Below, in pieces: positions 36,546 through 44,998 of a stretch of DNA of 64,000 bases; within the stretch, counting starts at the first letter, position 1; the number at the start of each line of letters is the position of its first letter. Source of the DNA: JAJZNI01 sp035624785 (GTDB taxonomy: Bacteria > Chloroflexota > Dormibacteria > Aeolococcales > Aeolococcaceae); NCBI GenBank assembly GCA_035624785.1, contig DASPQV010000025.1, positions 310,001-374,000 of the forward strand, read 5' to 3'. The translations under genes and the position numbers were made by a program. The notes beneath the pieces were generated by a model. It was not told the DNA's origin. It saw only the letters and a list, made by a program, of their open reading frames with translations, and searched no databases.

Positions 36546-36737
36546 CGTCTTCGTCTCCTGGGAACCGGGAGGGACTCGGGACCGGGTCTGCCCGAGCTTC
36601 GCCGGGGATTGTAAGCAGATGCCAGGGGAGGTCGGTTGAATTCAGCCCCAATTCGCGGTAGGGGCGCTCCGACCAGGCCATACGCGCCACACGGGTGGCG
36701 GCCGTAACCTTTCCGACCCCCTCCGCGTACAAAGGGC

Positions 36738-36878
36738 ATGCTGCGCACCCACCCGTCGCCGCCCGGCTTCGCCTCCGGATACGGCACCGCCAGCCGCCGG
36801 GCGATCGTCCTCGCCGTCCTCGCCCTCGCCGGGGTCGCGATGCTGATGGTCTGGGCGCTCGCCTTCGCGGGCTTCTGA
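36738..36878 (+). CDS. Small single-helix membrane protein
   Basis: A 46-residue frame: a short N-terminal segment (MLRTHPSPPGFASGYGTASR) and one strongly hydrophobic helix (RAIVLAVLALAGVAMLMVWA) to the C terminus. TACAAA lies four bases before the ATG. Upstream is a small hairpin CGCCAC-ACGG-GTGGCG (36685-36700). No family recognised. The clean basic-then-hydrophobic pattern makes a real gene plausible, but its size leaves doubt. Confidence 0.45.
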   Translation: MLRTHPSPPGFASGYGTASRRAIVLAVLALAGVAMLMVWALAFAGF

Positions 36879-36971
36879 GCTCGCCGGCTCCGGGTCGACG
36901 CGCCAGGGATGCCCGGCGCGCGGCTTCCGCTGGGCGCGGGCTCCCCGGTTGGAGGGGGAGGCTGTGAGGAC

Positions 36972-37391
36972 TCAGCCCTCGGCGCCGACCATGGCAATCG
37001 ACCCGTTGAAGGTGGCGCCGTCCTCGACGTGGAGCTTGGCCACCCGGATGTTGCCCTGGAGGTAGCCGGAACCGGCGAGGCGAAGACGCTGCTGCGCGCT
37101 CACGTCGCCCTCGACCCGCCCGCGAATGGTGACGTTGCGGCACTCCAGCCTGGCCTTGACCGTGCCACCACCCTCGACCGTGATGTCGCCGGCGGTGATG
37201 ACCTCACCCTCCACGGTGCCATGAACGACGAGATCGCTTCGGATGATGAGCTTCCCCTCGAGGCGATCGTCGACTCCCAGGGTCACGGTACCGCCGCTAG
37301 AGTTCTCGCCAGCACGCTGGCGGTCTGGCTTCGGGGCCACCGCCGCCTCTTTAACCTCGGGGTTCGCGTTCATCTTCTCTGCAGTCTCCAT
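36972..37391 (-). CDS. Bactofilin-type polymer-forming cytoskeletal protein
   Basis: A protein of 139 residues with the right-handed beta-helix of bactofilins. Short Gly/Val-rich rungs repeat: GKLIIRSDLVVHGTVEGEVI, AGDITVEGGGTVKARLECRN, VTIRGRVEGDVSAQQRLRLA. The first 35 residues are a disordered tail. Bactofilins self-assemble without nucleotide and often scaffold cell-wall or membrane machinery. ATG at 37391 with AAGGG about ten bases upstream; a TAGACT box (37432-37437, minus strand) gives a short leader. Divergent from a methyltransferase gene that starts only 54 bases away. Confidence 0.88.
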   Translation of the reverse strand: METAEKMNANPEVKEAAVAPKPDRQRAGENSSGGTVTLGVDDRLEGKLIIRSDLVVHGTVEGEVITAGDITVEGGGTVKARLECRNVTIRGRVEGDVSAQQRLRLAGSGYLQGNIRVAKLHVEDGATFNGSIAMVGAEG

Positions 37392-37445
37392 GTGGCTGAA
37401 CCCTTCATCACCAACAGCGCACAGGCCCGAGAGTCTACCGCTCGG

Positions 37446-38315
37446 ATGACACCCCCGGCCCTCGACGCCGCGGACTGGGAGTGGCCGTCGGCGACTCGTT
37501 ACGCCCGCCATCTCGCCTCCTTCTACGACGCCGTGACCGGCGCTTACGACGACTGGTCGTCAGGGGTCCACCGCCGGGTGGCCGCCCGACTGGTCGAGAT
37601 CGCCTCGCCGGTCCCTGGCGAGCGCGTCCTCGACGTCGGGTGTGGAACTGGGCTGGTCACCCAGATGGCGGCCGAATGGGTGGGAGCGTCCGGGGAGGTG
37701 ATCGGCGTCGACATCGCCGGCCGGCTGCTGGAGGTGGCCCGGCGGCGGGCGTCGCCTCGGGTGCGCTTCCTCCACGTCCCCGCCGAGGCGCTGGTGTTCA
37801 GCGACCTGACCTTCGACGTGGTCACGGTCGGCGATGCCCTCCCCTACCTGGCCGACCCGGTCCGGGCCCTCAGCGAGGCCCGGCGGGTGCTGCGCCGAGG
37901 CGCCAGGATCGCCGTCTCGGTGCTGGATCGCGCCCTGGACACGCCGGCGCAGGCCGTCTACCAGGAGCTGCTGCTCGCCCTCGAGAGACGCCACCCCATC
38001 GCGGTTCCTCGGCCCCCGGGCGATCGCAGCCGCTTCGGCGAGCCCGAGGTGGTGGGCCGCCTGCTCGGCGCGGCGGGCTTCACGAACGTGGTGACGACCA
38101 TGATGGTGACCGGCGGCAGGGTCACGACGGCGCGCGAGTGGACCGACCTGATGATGGGCTCAGGACCCTCATCCCACGCCCTGCTCTCGGTCCTCGGCCC
38201 CGCCATCCGGCAGGGGTTCGAGGCCGAGCTGACCGAGCGCATGAGCGAACTGGGCGAGGACGAGGCCTTCCGCTACCACCACCCCTTCACCTTCGCCGCC
38301 GCCGTCCGTTCCTGA
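37446..38315 (+). CDS. Class I SAM-dependent methyltransferase (UbiE/MenG-like)
   Basis: A protein of 289 residues. Motif I is RVLDVGCGTGLVTQMAA, the ribose-binding acidic residue is in VIGVDIAG, and then LTFDVVTVGDALPYLADP and VLRRGARIAVSV. The N-terminal helix-loop (LASFYDAVTGAYDDWSSGVH) is like that of UbiE/COQ5-type enzymes, but menaquinone genes are not adjacent and the long C-terminal part is unlike MenG. Substrate unknown. ATG start just after the divergent promoter region shared with the bactofilin gene. Confidence 0.82.
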   Translation: MTPPALDAADWEWPSATRYARHLASFYDAVTGAYDDWSSGVHRRVAARLVEIASPVPGERVLDVGCGTGLVTQMAAEWVGASGEVIGVDIAGRLLEVARRRASPRVRFLHVPAEALVFSDLTFDVVTVGDALPYLADPVRALSEARRVLRRGARIAVSVLDRALDTPAQAVYQELLLALERRHPIAVPRPPGDRSRFGEPEVVGRLLGAAGFTNVVTTMMVTGGRVTTAREWTDLMMGSGPSSHALLSVLGPAIRQGFEAELTERMSELGEDEAFRYHHPFTFAAAVRS

Positions 38316-38396
38316 GGGAGGCGCCAGTGCGGCGGGGACCCCGGGGCGCCTCGCCCGGAGGAGGGGGCGGCCGGCCCGCCGGCGGCCGAGGTGGGA

Positions 38397-40478
38397 TCAG
38401 GCGGTGGCCGGGGCGTGCTCCTTCTGATGAGCTTCGATCAGCTGCTGGGCGATCGGCGCTGGCACCTCCTCGTAGTGGGAGAACTCGGTCGAATAGCGGC
38501 CGCGGCCCTGGGTCAGGGCCCGCAGGTCGATCGGGAAGGTGAACATCTCCGCCTGGGGCACCTGAGCGGCGACCTCCGAGCGGCCGTCGCCGAGTGGGTT
38601 CATCCCCGCCACCCGGCCGCGACGGGCGTTGAACAGGCCGATGACATCCCCGGTGAACCGGTCGGGAGCGATCACCTTGACGATCGCGATCGGCTCCAGG
38701 AGGACCGGCGAAGCCCTCTGGACAGCCTCGCGCATCGCCATGGAGCCGGCGAGCTGGAAGGCGATGTCCTTGCCGTCGACGGGATGGGTGGAGCCGTCGA
38801 CCAGCCTCACCCGGATGTCGACCACCGGATGCCCGCTGATCGCACCCTGCTCCATGGTCTGACGCACCCCCTTCTCCACCGAGGGCCGGAACTGCTGGGG
38901 AATGGCTCCCCCGAAGATCTTGTCCTCCCACTCGTAGCCGCCGCCCCGGGGCAGCGGCTCGATCTCGATGGTGGCGTCTCCGTAGAGCCCGGCGCCGCCC
39001 GACTGCTTCTTGTAGCGATGCTGGACCCGGGCGGTGCCGTTGATGGTCTCCCGATAGGGGATGCGGGGCGCCTGGAGCTTGGCCTCCACGCCGTATTTGC
39101 GGCGCATCTTCTCCAGGACCACGTCCAGGTGGACGTCGCCGAGCCCATGGGCGATCACCTCGTGGGTCACCTCGTCCCGGTCCACCGAGAAGGTGGGGTC
39201 CTCCTCGCCGAGGCGGGCCAGCGACTGCATGATCTTGTCCTCGTCCCCCTTGCTCCGGGCGCTGATGGCGGCCGCGTAACCGGCGGCGGGCAGGACGATG
39301 GGAGGAAGGGTCACCGGCGTCCCGCGCTCGCAGAGGGTGTCGCCGGTCGCGGTGCTCTGGAGCTTGGTGAGCACGGCGACCTCTCCCGCGCCGACCTCGC
39401 CGCTGACCACCACCTGCTTGCCCATCGGCCGGCCCAGCTGGGCGGGCCGCTCCTCGACCTTGCGGTTGGCGTTGAACGGATGGGTCTCCCCACGGAGGGT
39501 TCCCCGCAGCACCCGGACGAACGAGATCTTGCCGAAGTTGTCAACCGTGGTCCGGAAGACGCGCGCCACCAGGGGTCCGGCGGGATCGCAGCGGATCTGC
39601 ACCTCCTGGCCGCTGGCGCCAGTCGCATGGTGGACGCGCTCTGCGGGGGACGGCAGGTACTGGACAATGCTGTCCAGAATCAGGGCGGCACCGCGGCGAT
39701 CCGCGGCCGCGGCGCAGACCACCGGCACCAGGCTGCCGGACCCGGTCCCCCGGCGCAGCGCCTGGCGGATCTCGGCGCCGCTGAGCTCGGTGCCCTCGAG
39801 GTACTTCTCGAGGAGTGAGTCGTCGGTCTCCGCGGCGGAGTCCGCCAGCGCCGTGCGAGCGCGCTCGACGGCGTCCGCCATGGCCGCCGGCATCCCGGTG
39901 GGGTCGGCGCCGCCGGCCCCGTCGAAGGCCTGAGCGCCACCCTCGACCAGGTCAACGTAGCCGCTGAAGGACTCGGCGGCACCGATGGGCAGGGCCACGG
40001 CGATCGGCTTTCGGGCGAACTCCCCGCGCAGCGCTTCCACGGTCGCATCGAAGGTCGCGTTCTCGCGGTCCATGCGGTTGACCACGATCAGGCAGGGGAG
40101 CCCGGCGGTGGTCACCATCTCCCAGGCCAGCTCGGCCCCCACCGGGACCGAGCCAGTGGCACCGACCACCAGCACGGCGGCGTCGGCCCCCGCCAGGGCG
40201 GCGGCCACCTCCCCGGCGAAGTCCTGGAACCCGGGAGCGTCGATGAGGTTGACCTGCGTGCCCCTCCATTCGCAGTGGGCCACGGCCGCGCCGATCGAGA
40301 TCGAGCGGCGCTGTTCCTCGGGCTCGTAATCGAAGATCGAGGTGCCCTGATCGGTTGACCCCATCCGCTGGGTTGCGCCGGCTGTGTGGAGCAGAGCCTC
40401 GCACAGGGTGGTCTTTCCGTCGTGGCTGTGACCGACCACAGCCACGGTGCGAATGCGGTCCGGGGCGGGCGTGGGCAT
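38397..40478 (-). CDS. EF-G-like translational GTPase (second EF-G type)
   Basis: A protein of 693 residues with the full five-domain EF-G plan but divergent GTPase motifs: G1 GHSHDGKTT, G3 DAPGFQDF, G4 NRMD in place of NKxD. Domains III-V are recognisable (LGEEDPTFSVDRDEVTHEVI, GLGDVHLDVVLEKMRRKYGV, GYEWEDKIFGGAIPQQF, FTFPIDLRALTQGRG). Such paralogues occur beside true EF-G in actinobacteria, Thermus and Chloroflexi; their job is unclear. They lack the ribosomal-operon context, as here. ATG with GGAGGAGG about 14 bases upstream; a TACCAT box (40534-40539) gives a 50-base leader. Confidence 0.9.
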   Translation of the reverse strand: MPTPAPDRIRTVAVVGHSHDGKTTLCEALLHTAGATQRMGSTDQGTSIFDYEPEEQRRSISIGAAVAHCEWRGTQVNLIDAPGFQDFAGEVAAALAGADAAVLVVGATGSVPVGAELAWEMVTTAGLPCLIVVNRMDRENATFDATVEALRGEFARKPIAVALPIGAAESFSGYVDLVEGGAQAFDGAGGADPTGMPAAMADAVERARTALADSAAETDDSLLEKYLEGTELSGAEIRQALRRGTGSGSLVPVVCAAAADRRGAALILDSIVQYLPSPAERVHHATGASGQEVQIRCDPAGPLVARVFRTTVDNFGKISFVRVLRGTLRGETHPFNANRKVEERPAQLGRPMGKQVVVSGEVGAGEVAVLTKLQSTATGDTLCERGTPVTLPPIVLPAAGYAAAISARSKGDEDKIMQSLARLGEEDPTFSVDRDEVTHEVIAHGLGDVHLDVVLEKMRRKYGVEAKLQAPRIPYRETINGTARVQHRYKKQSGGAGLYGDATIEIEPLPRGGGYEWEDKIFGGAIPQQFRPSVEKGVRQTMEQGAISGHPVVDIRVRLVDGSTHPVDGKDIAFQLAGSMAMREAVQRASPVLLEPIAIVKVIAPDRFTGDVIGLFNARRGRVAGMNPLGDGRSEVAAQVPQAEMFTFPIDLRALTQGRGRYSTEFSHYEEVPAPIAQQLIEAHQKEHAPATA

Positions 40479-40813
40479 GGGGCAGAAGACCTCCTCCGAG
40501 ACGTCTCGGACACTCTCTCGATGAGCGGAGCCAATGGTACCCGGAGCGATGCGGCCCTCCCTGCGGCGCCCGCGACCCGCGGTGGGGCGCCTCCCTCCGG
40601 CACCCGGGACCGGGGGGCGGCGGTCCTGACCGGGGTCGCATCCTAGGGCGCTCCACCCCGCCCCGCGGCGAGGGAGGACCAGCCTCGATCGCCCTCAGGG
40701 ACGGTTTCATTCAATTGGTTGAATGAAACGGCCCTTGGCAACGAATGGGAGGTCCCCCGCTCACGAGCCTCTCGTGCCAGAGGGCGGCCCGGGCTTGCAG
40801 ACTCCGTGACGCT
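40479..40813. other. Divergent intergenic region between EF-G-like and lipoprotein genes
   Basis: 335 bases. It holds the EF-G-like leader and -10 box (40534-40539), then GC-rich DNA, then the AT-rich palindrome at 40704-40729. I see no small gene. For the lipoprotein, CAGACT ten bases before its GTG is the only -10 candidate. Confidence 0.5.
40704..40729. promoter_or_regulatory. Perfect 11-bp inverted repeat, operator-like
   Basis: Arms GTTTCATTCAA (40704-40714) and TTGAATGAAAC (40719-40729) around TTGG. It lies about 165 bases upstream of the EF-G-like -10 box and 84 bases upstream of the lipoprotein start. No T-run follows, so an operator for a dimeric regulator (TetR-like half-sites) is more likely than a terminator. 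Confidence 0.6.
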
Positions 40814-41293
40814 GTGACGAGACGGCCGCTCCTCGCGCTCTGCCTGGTTCTCACTGCCTGCGGGGCGAGCTCGGCGGTGGCCACCCAGACCCCGCCCTGC
40901 CGGACCCCCTCGGCGGTGCCGGCCCCCCAGGTGGCCATGCCTCCGGTCAGCGCCGCCGCCGACCAGGGACGGGTCGATCCGGGGGCGCAGGTGAACTTCA
41001 CGGAGACCGTCACCGGCCCCACCATCCTCCAGGTCGACTGCCAGCAGCCCCTCCAGCTGGTAGTGACCGACGCCACCGGCCTGAGCGTGTACAGCGGGGC
41101 TGAAGCACCGGTGGCAGCCGGTCTGTGCGGCAGGCTCAGCGTCGCCGCCGGGGCGGCGGAGGCGTACCAGGTGAGCTGGCCCGTCGACCCCAGCCTCCCG
41201 GGCGGCACCTACCAGGCCACGCTGATGCTCGGTGACGCCCCGGAGCTCACCTTGGCGGTGGCGGTGGGCGCTATTCCCGGCGGCTGCGGATAG
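40814..41293 (+). CDS. Putative lipoprotein, unknown function
   Basis: A protein of 159 residues. Signal with lipobox: RRPLLALCLVLTACGASS, lipidated Cys near residue 16. The mature part is Pro/Ala rich for 40 residues, then an all-beta domain (VNFTETVTGPTILQVDCQQP and others) with three Cys. GTG start, because the lipobox spacing is right and the upstream extension is arginine-rich shadow. Divergent from the EF-G-like gene across the palindrome at 40704-40729. It resembles the membrane-anchored beta proteins at 18190 and 50035 in style, not in clear sequence. Confidence 0.7.
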   Translation: MTRRPLLALCLVLTACGASSAVATQTPPCRTPSAVPAPQVAMPPVSAAADQGRVDPGAQVNFTETVTGPTILQVDCQQPLQLVVTDATGLSVYSGAEAPVAAGLCGRLSVAAGAAEAYQVSWPVDPSLPGGTYQATLMLGDAPELTLAVAVGAIPGGCG

Positions 41294-41311
41294 CTCACGC
41301 CGGCGGTCGCG

Positions 41312-42277
41312 TCACTCCGGAGAGCTGGGCCGGGTCCCGGAGGCGAGAGGCGGAGCTGCCGGGGGTCGGGGGCGCGTCGGGGAGGCGGGCCGGTGGTGTC
41401 GCGGGGGCCCCGGGGCGGGTCGGGGCAGCCCCGGGCTGGAGCGCTCCGCCACCACCAGCAGGCTGTCGCAGAGCGGGCTGCCGGGGTGGGCCGTCCAGCC
41501 GTCGTACGTCGCCACCATGGCGAGCCCGGCCCGGGTGAGCATCTCCGGGATCTCCGCGTAGCCGAGCAGCCGGCTGGTGGTCTGCTGCACCGCCGCCGTG
41601 CCGTCCCCGAAGATCGCAACCTCTCTGAGCATGAAGAGGTTGCGGGTTCGGTCGTAAACGGTGTCGCTGAGGAGCAGCTGACGCCGCCTGCCGAGCAGCG
41701 AGCGGCTGGTGACCTCCCACGCCGAGATCCGGCCGGGAAGCTGGTCAGGGCGCAGCCGCAGCTCAACGATCATGCGACCTCCGGGCCGGAGGCTTCCGGC
41801 CAGCCGGCGCAGGCCGGCCACCTGCGAGCGGACCGGCAGGTTCTCGAGCACGTAGTAGATCAGGAGGATCGCGTCGTAGCCGTCCGACCGGGGCAGGTCG
41901 CGGATGTCCTGGACCCAGAACCGGGCAAGGTGTCTCAGCCCTTCCCGGCGTGCCTCCCGGCGGGCGTGGGCGATCACGGCCGGGCCGACGTCTACCCCGT
42001 CCACCGTGTAGCCGAGCCGGGCGAGCCGGATGGCGTAGAGACCCGGCCCGCAGCCGGCGTCGAGGATCCGGGCCGGCGGGGGCGGGAGCAGCATCCGGAG
42101 CCGGCGGACGTGACGGTCGACCACGGCCTGGCGGCGGCTGGCGCCGTCATGGCTCTGGTCGAGATGCTCGCCGAGCAGGCGGCGGCTGAAGGTGGGATCC
42201 GACCAGTCGAGCTCGGCCGCCGGGTCGAAGGGCAGCGGCCACTCGGGGAGGCGAGCGAGACGCGGCAGCCGTGGCAC
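41312..42277 (-). CDS. Class I SAM-dependent methyltransferase
   Basis: A protein of 321 residues. Motif I is ARILDAGCGPGLYAIRLA, then VDGVDVGPAVIAHA, then DAILLIYYVLENLP in place of a standard motif IV, and LRPGGRMIVEL as post-motif. The long N-terminal helical segment (PTFSRRLLGEHLDQSHDGAS) resembles small-molecule methyltransferases. The last 40 residues are Pro/Arg-rich. GTG at 42277 with TAATCT seven bases upstream (42285-42290), so leaderless; the 39-residue upstream extension is rejected. Substrate unknown. Confidence 0.82.
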   Translation of the reverse strand: MPRLPRLARLPEWPLPFDPAAELDWSDPTFSRRLLGEHLDQSHDGASRRQAVVDRHVRRLRMLLPPPPARILDAGCGPGLYAIRLARLGYTVDGVDVGPAVIAHARREARREGLRHLARFWVQDIRDLPRSDGYDAILLIYYVLENLPVRSQVAGLRRLAGSLRPGGRMIVELRLRPDQLPGRISAWEVTSRSLLGRRRQLLLSDTVYDRTRNLFMLREVAIFGDGTAAVQQTTSRLLGYAEIPEMLTRAGLAMVATYDGWTAHPGSPLCDSLLVVAERSSPGLPRPAPGPPRHHRPASPTRPRPPAAPPLASGTRPSSPE

Positions 42278-42424
42278 GGCCGTGAGATTAGAGCGAGTCG
42301 GCACCGGCCCTGTGGGAATCGCCGTCCAGGCAGCGGGTCCAAGGCCCGCCGAGGGCGAGAATCCGGAGGTGGACCGCATGGACCGCGGGAACATCCTCTA
42401 CGTCCGCCCCGCCTGCAAAGCAGC

Positions 42425-43099
42425 ATGATGCCCGCCGTGCTCGCCGCCGCCCTGGTGACCCCGGCGCCCCTCAGCGCGGGGATCGCCTTCGCCTGCGGCT
42501 ACGCGGTGGGGGCGCTGCCGGTCGCGTGGTTGCTGGCCTGGCGCTGGCGCGACGTCGATCTGCGCGACTTCGGCGGGGGCACCGGTGCGATCGACGCTGT
42601 GCGGGTGGCCGGCGTCGGGGTGGCGCTGGTCGCGGGGCTCACCGAGCTTCTCAAGGGTGGGGCGGTCGGCCTGGTGGCGGGCTGGCTCGGGGGTCACACT
42701 GGCTGGTTCACCGCCAGCGCAATGGCCGGCTGCGTCACCGGCGACGCCTTTCCAATCGGCTTCCGGCGGGGTGGACGGGGGCTCGTCCCGCTCGTCTCCG
42801 GGCTCCTCTTCGCCCTCCCCATCGCCGGCCTGATCTGCGCCGTGATCGCCCTGCCGGTGGCATTCCTGACCCGGATGCGCGGCCGCGTCTATGACCTGTC
42901 GGTGGTGGTGGCGGTGCCCCTCGGGCTGATGCTCGGCACCCTGGACTGGCGGAGCCTGGCCCCCGGCACGGCGATCGTGGTGGTCCTGGTGGTTCGCTCC
43001 AGCCTGAGGAGGGCGGCCTCCCGGCGCGCTGTCACCGTGACCACCGCGCGGAGTGCGACCATCGTGGACCAACCCGCAGATCGCGCCCAGGAGCCCTGA
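42425..43099 (+). CDS. PlsY-like glycerol-3-phosphate acyltransferase homologue, divergent
   Basis: A membrane protein of 224 residues with five or six hydrophobic segments. Three loops match PlsY topology in order: DFGGGTGAIDAVRVAG (family GSGNPGATNVLR), TELLKGGAVGLVAG (family DLLKG), and VTGDAFPIGFRRGGRGL (family GHxFPxFxxFKGGKG). The His of the third motif is Asp here and both Lys are Arg, so activity is doubtful. PlsY acylates glycerol-3-phosphate with the acyl phosphate made by PlsX. The stop is immediately followed by the dedA-like start. ATG at 42425 or the next codon. Confidence 0.65.
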   Translation: MMPAVLAAALVTPAPLSAGIAFACGYAVGALPVAWLLAWRWRDVDLRDFGGGTGAIDAVRVAGVGVALVAGLTELLKGGAVGLVAGWLGGHTGWFTASAMAGCVTGDAFPIGFRRGGRGLVPLVSGLLFALPIAGLICAVIALPVAFLTRMRGRVYDLSVVVAVPLGLMLGTLDWRSLAPGTAIVVVLVVRSSLRRAASRRAVTVTTARSATIVDQPADRAQEP

Positions 43100-43789
43100 A
43101 TGCACCCCCTCGCCAGCGTCTTCGACGTCACCCAGTGGGTCCAGACCGGGGGTCTCCTGATCCTCTTCCTGCTGATGACGGTGCAGTGCGTCGGCGTGCC
43201 CTTCCCCAGCGAGGTGATCATGCCCCTGGCGGGGTACCTGGTCTCGGCGGGCCACCTCGGCCCGGCCGGCGCCGCCCAGGGGGTCGACCTGCTGCTGGTG
43301 ATCGTGCTCGGTGTCGCCGGCAACGTGGTGGGGTCGCTGCTCGCCTACTGGCTGGCGGCGTGGCTGGGTGAGCCGGTCCTGCTCGGCCCGGGCCGCTACA
43401 TCGGCATCCGGCGCCATCACGTCGAGATCGCCGACCGCTGGTTCCGGCGTCACGGGAGGGCGGCGGTGCTGTTGGGCCGCTTCCTGCCGGTGGTGCGCAC
43501 GTACATCTCCTTCCCGGCCGGGCTCGCCCGGATGCCGCTCACGGAATTCACCCTGTACACGACGGTGGGAACCATCCCCTGGGTCACCGCCCTGGCCCTG
43601 GCGGGATGGGCCGTGGGCAGCACCTGGAACAGGATCTCGGGGCCGATCCAGACGGCGGGCATCGTCCTCGCCATCCTCATCGTGCTCGCGGTGATCGGCT
43701 GGTTCGTCCAGGGGCGGCGCCAGCAGAGCCGCCCCGCCGCGGCCGAGCCCGTGGCGGCGGCCCGGACCGGGGAGGGCGAGAGGGGCTGA
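43100..43789 (+). CDS. DedA/VTT-domain membrane protein
   Basis: A protein of 229 residues with four to five membrane helices. It has the DedA hallmarks: FPSEVIMPLAGYLVSAG near the N terminus, GRYIGIRRHHVEIADRWFRRHG, then GRFLPVVRTYISFPAGLARM and a Gly/Trp-rich final helix set. DedA proteins act in membrane lipid (undecaprenyl phosphate or phosphatidylethanolamine) flipping and proton-motive-force balance. The start follows the PlsY-like stop with no gap and the ROK kinase follows two bases after, so all three are one unit. Confidence 0.9.
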   Translation: MHPLASVFDVTQWVQTGGLLILFLLMTVQCVGVPFPSEVIMPLAGYLVSAGHLGPAGAAQGVDLLLVIVLGVAGNVVGSLLAYWLAAWLGEPVLLGPGRYIGIRRHHVEIADRWFRRHGRAAVLLGRFLPVVRTYISFPAGLARMPLTEFTLYTTVGTIPWVTALALAGWAVGSTWNRISGPIQTAGIVLAILIVLAVIGWFVQGRRQQSRPAAAEPVAAARTGEGERG

Positions 43790-43791
43790 CC

Positions 43792-44676
43792 GTGATCGGC
43801 CTCGTCGACATCGGGGGGACCAAGTGCCTGGCCGGCGTCACCGGTGACGACGGGCTTCCCGGGACACCGCTGCTGCGGGCGACGCCCCGGGACGGCGACC
43901 CCGGGGCCTTCCTGGCCGAGATGCTCGACAAGGTCCGCGGCTCGGCGCCGCTGGCGGGCGTCGCCGTGTCGACGCCGGGACCCTTCGACCGCGTGCGTCG
44001 CCGGCTCCTCAATCCTCCCGGGTTGTCCCCGGCGTGGCACGGCCTCGACCTGGTGGCGACGCTGGGGAAGCGCTTCGGCTGCCCGGTCTACGCGGAGAAC
44101 GACGCCAACTGCGCCGCCCTCGCCGAGGCGCGCTTCGGAGCCGGAAGGGGCTTCCGGACGGTCGTCTACTACACGGTGAGCACCGGGATCGGCGCCGGGG
44201 TCGTCCGGGACGGCGAGCTGGTGATCTCGCGCCACGACACCGAGGCCGGACACCAGGTGCTCTGGCCCGAGCACCTGGGCGGTCCCTCCTGCCACTGCGG
44301 CGGCCACGGATGCCTGGAGGCCCTGGCCAGCGGCAACGCCATCCGGCGGCGCTTCGGCCGTCCCGCCGAGGAGCTCGACGACCCCGGCGTCTGGGCCGAC
44401 GTGGGCCGGTGGCTGGGGCTGGCGGTGGTCAACAGCGTCGCCCTGCTCGACTGTGACGTGGTCGTCTTCGGCGGCGGCGTCATCAACGCATGGCCGCGGT
44501 TCGAGGGGACGCTGAGGCAGACGGTTGGGGCCAGCCTCTTCCTGCAGCCGCCGCCCGAGATCCGGGTCGGGGAGCTCGGCGTGGACCGGAACCTCTGGGG
44601 AGCGCTCACCCTGGTGCCAGGAGCAGGCCTGGCGCGGCCCGCCGGGTTTGGCGCGCCGGACCGGCTGGTACAGTAG
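43792..44676 (+). CDS. ROK-family sugar kinase
   Basis: A protein of 294 residues. GLVDIGGTKCLAGV is the phosphate-1 ATP motif; VAVSTPGPFD follows. The catalytic Asp is in YAENDANCAAL and the ROK zinc knuckle is CHCGGHGCLEALASG, next to HQVLWPE (usually EIGH). It probably phosphorylates glucose or N-acetyl-sugar. GTG start two bases after the dedA-like stop. No HTH domain, so a kinase rather than a repressor. Confidence 0.9.
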   Translation: MIGLVDIGGTKCLAGVTGDDGLPGTPLLRATPRDGDPGAFLAEMLDKVRGSAPLAGVAVSTPGPFDRVRRRLLNPPGLSPAWHGLDLVATLGKRFGCPVYAENDANCAALAEARFGAGRGFRTVVYYTVSTGIGAGVVRDGELVISRHDTEAGHQVLWPEHLGGPSCHCGGHGCLEALASGNAIRRRFGRPAEELDDPGVWADVGRWLGLAVVNSVALLDCDVVVFGGGVINAWPRFEGTLRQTVGASLFLQPPPEIRVGELGVDRNLWGALTLVPGAGLARPAGFGAPDRLVQ

Positions 44677-44680
44677 CGGG

Positions 44681-44899
44681 GTGTCCAAGCGGGTCACCAC
44701 GGTCAGCATCGACGACGTGATCGCGGCCATCGAGACGGCCCGCGACAAGGTGATGGCCGACGAGGTCAAGTCGCTCGTCAAGCTGGGCCTGCCCAAGAGC
44801 GTCGCCTACAAGATGGTGGCGGAGCGCTACCGGCAGCGCAGCGAGACCGATGAGGGCGAAGAGGTCGCGGGCGGCACCCCGTGGCCGGACATGTCCTGA
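44681..44899 (+). CDS. Short conserved-looking protein, unknown
   Basis: A 72-residue protein: a basic start, then two amphipathic helices (IDDVIAAIETARDKVMADEV and LPKSVAYKMVAERYRQR) and an acidic tail. It might be a small regulator or an RNA-binding helical hairpin; I do not recognise it. TACAGT (44669-44674) lies six bases before the GTG, inside the 3' end of the ROK gene, so it has its own leaderless start and need not depend on the operon. Confidence 0.6.
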   Translation: MSKRVTTVSIDDVIAAIETARDKVMADEVKSLVKLGLPKSVAYKMVAERYRQRSETDEGEEVAGGTPWPDMS

Positions 44900-44998
44900 G
44901 CGGCGGGTCGGGCGGGGCGTGGAGCGCGGAGCTCGGTCGCCGTCTGCCACGCCGGGTGCAAGCCTGAGCACGGCCTCGGCATACTAGGGCGCCAGACG

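Noticed and set aside
36685..36700. The CGCCAC-ACGG-GTGGCG hairpin as a terminator
   Set aside because: Only six base pairs and no T-run after it.
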